From Phaeoceros laevis (Eukaryota > Anthocerotophyta > Anthocerotopsida > Notothyladales), in contig JBNGIQ010009429.1 in the NCBI GenBank assembly GCA_049999765.1, positions 364,737 through 428,736 on the forward strand: 64,000 nt of DNA, written 5' to 3'. This document shows, one piece after another, positions 58,901-64,000 of this stretch; position 1 is the first letter of the stretch; the number at the start of each line of letters is the position of its first letter. The notes under the pieces are model-generated. The model did not search any database. It had not been told where the DNA came from and worked only from the letters and a program-made list of their open reading frames with translations. A program made the translations under genes and the position numbers.

Positions 58901-61767
58901 AGACTGCTCTTGAAATTGATCCTGAAGACAAACTAACTTGTAATTCCTTGGAAGCTAGCTTGCCTCAGGTGAGCCCGTCCGGACTATTCTTGAAACCGAT
59001 CCATTAATTCCTGAATTGGAAGGAGGTTCCAACAATTTGCAGATCTATGATGCTGCGCATGCCTGCTGAGGCAGACCGCTACTTGCAAGGATGCGTTGGT
59101 GAGAAATTAGTCCTGAGGTGAAGGACTTTGCATACCATGCATATGCTGAGTTCATTCTAGATACAGGTATATGCTGAATTATTCCCCGGGCCCGCGACTA
59201 GCCTAAGGATGAATTTCAAAAGGCTCGTGCGAGGCTTGGACTTGTAAGCAGGTCCCGAAGCTTGCAAAGATTCGTCTCCCCCTCGAGCAGCTCCTGGCAA
59301 GTTTACCAGGGGAATCAATGCGCAGCAGCAGAAAGAGTCCTGAGCAACTGTAGCAGGGAGGCTAGTACATACTTAACCAAAGGAGGTGGCGAGGCGGGGG
59401 AATATTACAGTACCCTCTCTCTCTCTCTCTCTGCCGGGCGCCCTGTGAGAGCTGCTGGCAAGCAAAGCCCTTTAATTCGACGCATGTACCAGGTGTGGTT
59501 TGTGTAATTTTAATCGGGCCGGGCGGCAGTCTGAGCCAGTGGCAGTGCGGGTTAGGTCGGCCGGCCGCCCCGTTCCGTTTCATGGATGGCTAAAAACGGG
59601 GCGGAGCCCTGGCACGCCTGGCCTGGCCTGGCCTGGCTCCTGGCTAGTACCCCTCCCTAGCTAGTTAGTACACACGGGACCACCTGCCTGCCCCTTTGCA
59701 GGTCAAACCCGTCAACGGGCCCGTCAACGAGGGGTCCCGCCCCGCTGACGGGGCTGTCATCATCGCCCTGCTCACCTGCTGCAGCCGGTCAATTATTGTG
59801 TTCCCTCTCCGGCCAGACAGCCACAGCTTATTATTAGTGTCTAATAAGCCCCCGGCCCGGCCCGGCCCGGCCCGTTCCGTTTGATAGGAGCAACGGGCAT
59901 TGTCCAGAGGAGCGCGCGCGTGACGGGGGTGGGGTTATTAGCTTATTAGCTCACTTCCGGAAGGCCCTGCAACAGATATGAATCGATCGACCAATGAATG
60001 AAGGAATGGATTCATTCATTGAATTCATTCATTCCGCTGGGCTGGGGTGGTAGTCGCCATCTCCGGGAGAAAGAAGCCAAGGAAGCACGGACGGGACTAT
60101 TGCGGCTCCCATGCACGCTGCCGCTGGTGCTGCCCCCTCAGGCTCAAAGGACTGCTCGAGTGCCTGGCCCGCCTCGCTCCCTCTCTCCCTCTCTCCCTCC
60201 CACCTCCTTCCCTCTTCCCGGAGCGCGCCTATTTCACCCATGGCTTCGCTCTGCACAATCATCTCACACTCTTCCTCCTCCTCGCAACCTGCCTGTCCCC
60301 TGCTCAGGACTCCTCTTCCTCCCTGCTTCCTCCTTCCTGGACCAAGCTGAAGCCCGTCCCGCCATCGCCGGTCGGTTTTCTCACCTTGCATTGGGGGCCT
60401 TACAAGTTTTTTCCTTCTCGGGAGGTCCTAGGTAGCCCTGCTGAAGCTTGCTCGCTTGCAATTGCTTTCCGATTCAAAGTTGGCCCGTGTGTGCTCTTTG
60501 CTGTGCATTGCCTGATTGCTTCTTCTTTGCTGAAATCCTGCGTCTGCCACCGCTGCTGCGATTTGTTTGTGCCCCACCATTCCTGTAAACTTGCAGCAAG
60601 CGGCTGAGCGCCGCTTAAGCTTGCTGCATCCTCCCTCCGCCCTACTACTACTTCAAGAGCTCGCACAGAGCTAGCAGCTCCAGGGCTGGAACAGCGCTAG
60701 CTACCTGTACCTGTAGGGGGACAAGCTTAAGGCATGGAGTTTTCAACCTCCGCCCAGGGCTGCCTACCGACCTATAGCTAGCCAGCCGGGCCCCCATAGA
60801 TCTTTAAGCTCTTGAAACCTTGGCTTGTTTGCAACAATTGTTGCCTAGCTTCCGCCTGCCTGCTTGAGCTTCTTCTTCAACTCGAGTTGCTTTAATTTCT
60901 TGCTGGCGTATTGTTGAGCTTTTGTTCCCTCTTGCAAATAGCCTTGAGCCCTGCCAGCCGCAGGCTGAAGCTTACAAGTTGCTGTTCTAAAGCTTTGATA
61001 CGTCTTGCCTCAAGTGCAAGCTCTGTTGAAACCAGTAGGTTGGAGGTAGGTAGGAGCTATAGCTAGCTAGCGCTAGGTGGACATGTTGGAGCCCTGGCTC
61101 GCTTAGACGGCTAGCGGACCTGTAGGCTTCCTTCCCACAGACCTGTCTGCTTGGAAGCTTGCCTAGCTCTCTGTGAGAAGGTTCCTTGGAAGCTTTTAAA
61201 CTTTCCCTTGGAAGGCCTCTCGCAACCAAAGTTTACAACCATCGATCTGTGTGCCCTTAGCTTGCTTCCAAGCAACCAAGCTTTCTGCCAAGATAGAAAG
61301 CTTGCTTTGCAATTGGCCATGGCCTCGGCCCTTGGAAGCGTTTCGGTACCCCTGAGTTCCTCTTTTGCGAGCTTGCTAGCGCTCAAGACTGTTTGTTGAG
61401 ATCATGAATCGGGGCTGCATCTGCTCAAAGCTCCGTCACGTTCTTCTTGCTCTCTTTTGCTCGTCAACTGGTGTTTGTTTCATGAGCCGAAGCTGCAAGG
61501 CTTAAGCGTGCTGGCTTGTCGATCGCTACGATTATACACACATGTTATGCTGCTCATCGTTGTTGTGGGCAAGGCTCGCTTGCAAGCGATTACAAGTTGC
61601 CTGCTTCTTGCAATTGTTGCTGCAGGCCTGCAGATTTTGTCTGATTCCATCCTTGGAAGGTTGCTTCGCAGCCAGCCAGCTATGGCTTGCACTGACCAGC
61701 TCATCTGCTAGCTGTGCCCACAGGCTAGGTCGTTGCCTTAATCGTGTGTCGACCGACCGAGTGATCC
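58901..61767. other. Spacer and probable leader/promoter of the proline-rich gene
   Basis: A CT microsatellite at 59411-59432. GGCCT repeats near 59620 and CCCGG repeats near 59850-59875. A CT-rich stretch at 60175-60330. From about 60400 on the words GCTTGCAAG, AAGCTTG and TTGCAAT recur densely. No gene seen; the last part may be a long 5' UTR with introns. Confidence 0.45.
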
Positions 61768-64000
61768 ATGGAGAACGATGAGAACAACAACCCGCAGCGA
61801 GGTGGAGGTCGAGGTCGGCCCCGGCCCCGGCCCCGGCCCACCCCGCCGCCCGCGCCTCCTCCGTCCCCAGAGAACCGCACCATCCGCCGCTTCGACCTCA
61901 ACCTGTTCCCGGCCCAGAATGACTGGCACAATCTGGTGGAAGAGGCCCAGCAGATGGTGCAGGGGCGCCGCGCCCGCCGGCTGGTGCCGCTCAACGCCCT
62001 GCCCGACGCCCACACCCTGCGCACCGCGCTGCTGGGCCTGGACCTCAACAGGCATCCCCACATGCACGCGGGCCAGGTGCCTCGGGTGCTGGCTCCCGTC
62101 CCGCACCCGGCCCCTGTTCCAGTCGCAACACCTCCCCTGAGGCCTCGCAGCCCGGACCCCGCTCCTCCCCGCCGCCCTTTCTGGGGCCCGGCTGTCATCC
62201 GCCCTGTGCCGCTGCCTTATGCGTCTAGATCTGCGCTGCTCGCGGAAATTGCGACTGGCGCCCCCATTAACGCTGCCGGTGCCGCTGCTCTTCATCACAT
62301 TCCTGCACCTGCTGCACCACCTGCTCTTGTTTCGGCTTCCAATTCTCATCCTCCTTCTCCGCCGGCTTCCTCTCCCTATGTCTATAGATCTCCTTCTCCC
62401 GTCACACCTCCCCCTGCCTCTCGCTCTCCGTCGCCGACGCCAGCAGCAGCAGGTGATCATCTTATTTGAATTGATTGCTGTTTTATGTTCATGTTCGTGA
62501 CTGCGCACTTGTTCCAACCAAAAGTTTTGCCTAACCATTTCAAGAGCTTGCAATCTTGACCTACAGACAGGTCTGTGTAAATTTGGTAAACTTCTGACCA
62601 GTGTACATGTTTACTTACCGCATGTGTTGAAGCAGTGATACGCCCTTTTTCGCCACCTCCACCGGTTTCTTCTCCCTCGCCAGGTGGCCCCAGCTTCTGT
62701 TTACTTTTCTTTTCCACAACTTCAAATGCCAACTTGTCTGTCAACGCTTTTTGCTAACCCTGCTTTATCTTTATGTTGTGTTTAATTACAGTACGCCCTT
62801 CCTCTCCTCCTGGGAGTCCTCGGCCTGCACCAACTTTGCCACCTCTTCCGCCAGGTGATCCATCCCCTGCTCATCTCAAACTGTGTCAGCTTCCCTCTTC
62901 AAACGTTAACAGTTGGGATTCACTGTGGCATGGGTTTGTAAGTTTACTCGTTTTGCTAACCATGGTAAGTTTATGCCGTCAAAATTTACCATGTACTGCC
63001 TCCTTCAACTGCACCAGCTACATGTGCTCCTCCGCCAGGTGATCCATGCTCCATCCCCTGCCAGCTGCTCATTTCATTTAAAATTCAAGACTGTCATTCA
63101 CAAATCAAGTTCATCCATGGCGGGATTAACTGGGACTCGTGACTGAGTTATGCTAACCATGGTAAGTCAATGCAGTCCGGCCTTTCTCTCCACCTCCGCC
63201 GCCTCCAGCTGCAGCAACTTTGGCGTCCACGCCTACGCCAGCTGATCCATCCCCAGGTAAAGCGCAACTTCCTCTTCAAATTTATGGGATTGTACGTGGG
63301 TAATTAATATTGCGAACCATTGAGTTTCGCTAACCATGGTACCTAAAACTTTATGCATGATGTGTTCACCACGTACAGCGACACTGTCCTCACCTCCTCC
63401 TCGGAGTCCATCACCACCGCATCCAACTGCTGTGCCATCGTCCACATCTCTCCCGGATCGTCCCCTGTCAGGTGATGGATCCATCCCTGGGCCTAGAGCT
63501 CTGCGAAAATTTTTGAATTGTGAGTATCGACCTTTTACTTCAAAATTGTCCAATTGAGGAAAGAATTGTCAGTATCGACCTTTTACTTCAAAATTGTCCA
63601 AACTTGTTCCTCAATTGATGCGGACCCGTCTATAATGTCTACGGGTTTCAATCTTTAAGCATGCTGATCATGACTGATAATTTCTTTACCGTCATGTATG
63701 TACAACAATACTGCCTGCAGCTGCGTATCCTCATCCCCCACCTCGGGCTCCAGCAGCTTTGCCATCCACATCTCCTCGCCTACGGGGTAATTAATATCGA
63801 AGATTTTTTTTACAACTTCGTTTTCAATGCACCCTGGGATCGACTGGGCACCATTTGGGGAGCCAGGGACTGGCTAGCTAGTGAATAGTTCTGCTTGTTT
63901 TGTTAGCCATGAGCTTACAAGTTGTGTTGTAACTTTTGCGGTGTATTAAATTTTCCATGAACAGCAACAAGGGCTAGGCTTGTTTCTACAGCTGCCCCAC
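61768..64000 (+). CDS. Proline-rich protein with two DLNxxP motifs and a ladder of phase-1 exons (runs off window)
   Basis: Not a family I recognise. Exon 1 (61768-62452) starts with MENDENNNP, has an Arg/Gly/Pro-rich patch (RGGGRGRPRPRPRP), then a folded-looking segment of about 65 residues with FDLNLFP (DLNxxP, residues 43-48) and LGLDLNRHP (LxLxL plus DLNxxP, residues 89-97). Both match the EAR repression motif that recruits TOPLESS-type corepressors. The rest is Pro/Ala/Ser-rich. Seven more exons follow: 62636-62683, 62792-62854, 63018-63038, 63176-63256, 63379-63471, 63721-63786 and 63965-onward. All internal ones have lengths divisible by 3 and start and end in phase 1, and each encodes a short Pro-rich piece (VIRPFSPPPPV, VRPSSPPGSPRP, VRPFSPPPPPP, ATLSSPPPRSPSPP). 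Introns share words such as GTGATCCAT near the donor and GCTAACCATGG near the 3' end. Inference: the gene grew by repeated copying of an exon-intron unit. Expression of each exon is unproven. Confidence 0.6.

Noticed and set aside
60175-60440. Overlapping CT-rich frames
   Set aside because: Pyrimidine-rich sequence gives long Ser/Leu/Pro frames by composition in several registers; no gene-like feature.
61738-62553. 271-residue minus-strand frame
   Set aside because: Antisense shadow of exon 1 of the proline-rich gene in GC-rich DNA.

Overview
This window looks like nuclear DNA from a land plant or close streptophyte relative. Most genes are split by short GT..AG introns, commonly 80-250 bases. 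Several products belong to plant families: a Rubisco-LSMT-type SET protein, a CHASE-domain hybrid histidine kinase, UER1-type rhamnose synthase and a subfamily XII bHLH factor. Two features suggest an early-diverging lineage rather than a flowering plant, but do not prove it: the CHASE domain is divergent, and the fatty acid 2-hydroxylase is fused to cytochrome b5. I cannot name the species.

Layout. From 1 to 17.7 kb: a SET methyltransferase (minus, cut by the window edge), a plastid-type alpha/beta hydrolase (plus), an intronless orphan with a C-terminal membrane anchor, a possible short secreted peptide, the cytochrome b5/fatty acid 2-hydroxylase fusion, and a 16-exon CHASE histidine kinase. 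From 17.8 to 28.2 kb: a plastid-type zinc-ribbon membrane protein (minus), an unresolved small minus-strand gene, CSN5, a 127-residue orphan (minus), a decayed tandem copy of CSN5, and a LAZ1/TMEM184 membrane protein. From 28 to 37 kb: tRNA-Lys(CUU), remnants of an unknown membrane-protein family in inverted orientation, and the bHLH gene. From 37 to 48 kb I see no convincing gene, only microsatellites, tandem repeats and one arm of an inverted dispersed repeat. From 48 to 55.5 kb: UER1 and the large subunit of U2AF, both minus. From 55.5 to 61.7 kb: only repeats and GC- or CT-rich sequence. From 61.8 kb to the end: a proline-rich gene with two EAR-type repression motifs and a ladder of small interchangeable exons, running off the window.

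The genes are independent eukaryotic transcription units, not an operon. They cover protein methylation, lipid hydroxylation, hormone-type phosphorelay signalling, NEDD8 removal from cullins, nucleotide-sugar synthesis and pre-mRNA splicing. The most unusual items are the exon-ladder gene with EAR motifs, the cytochrome b5/FA2H fusion, the CSN5 tandem pseudogene together with a duplicated splice donor inside the active copy, and the anchored acidic orphan. Exon boundaries were read by eye from splice signals, reading frame and remembered family sequence; no transcript evidence was available.
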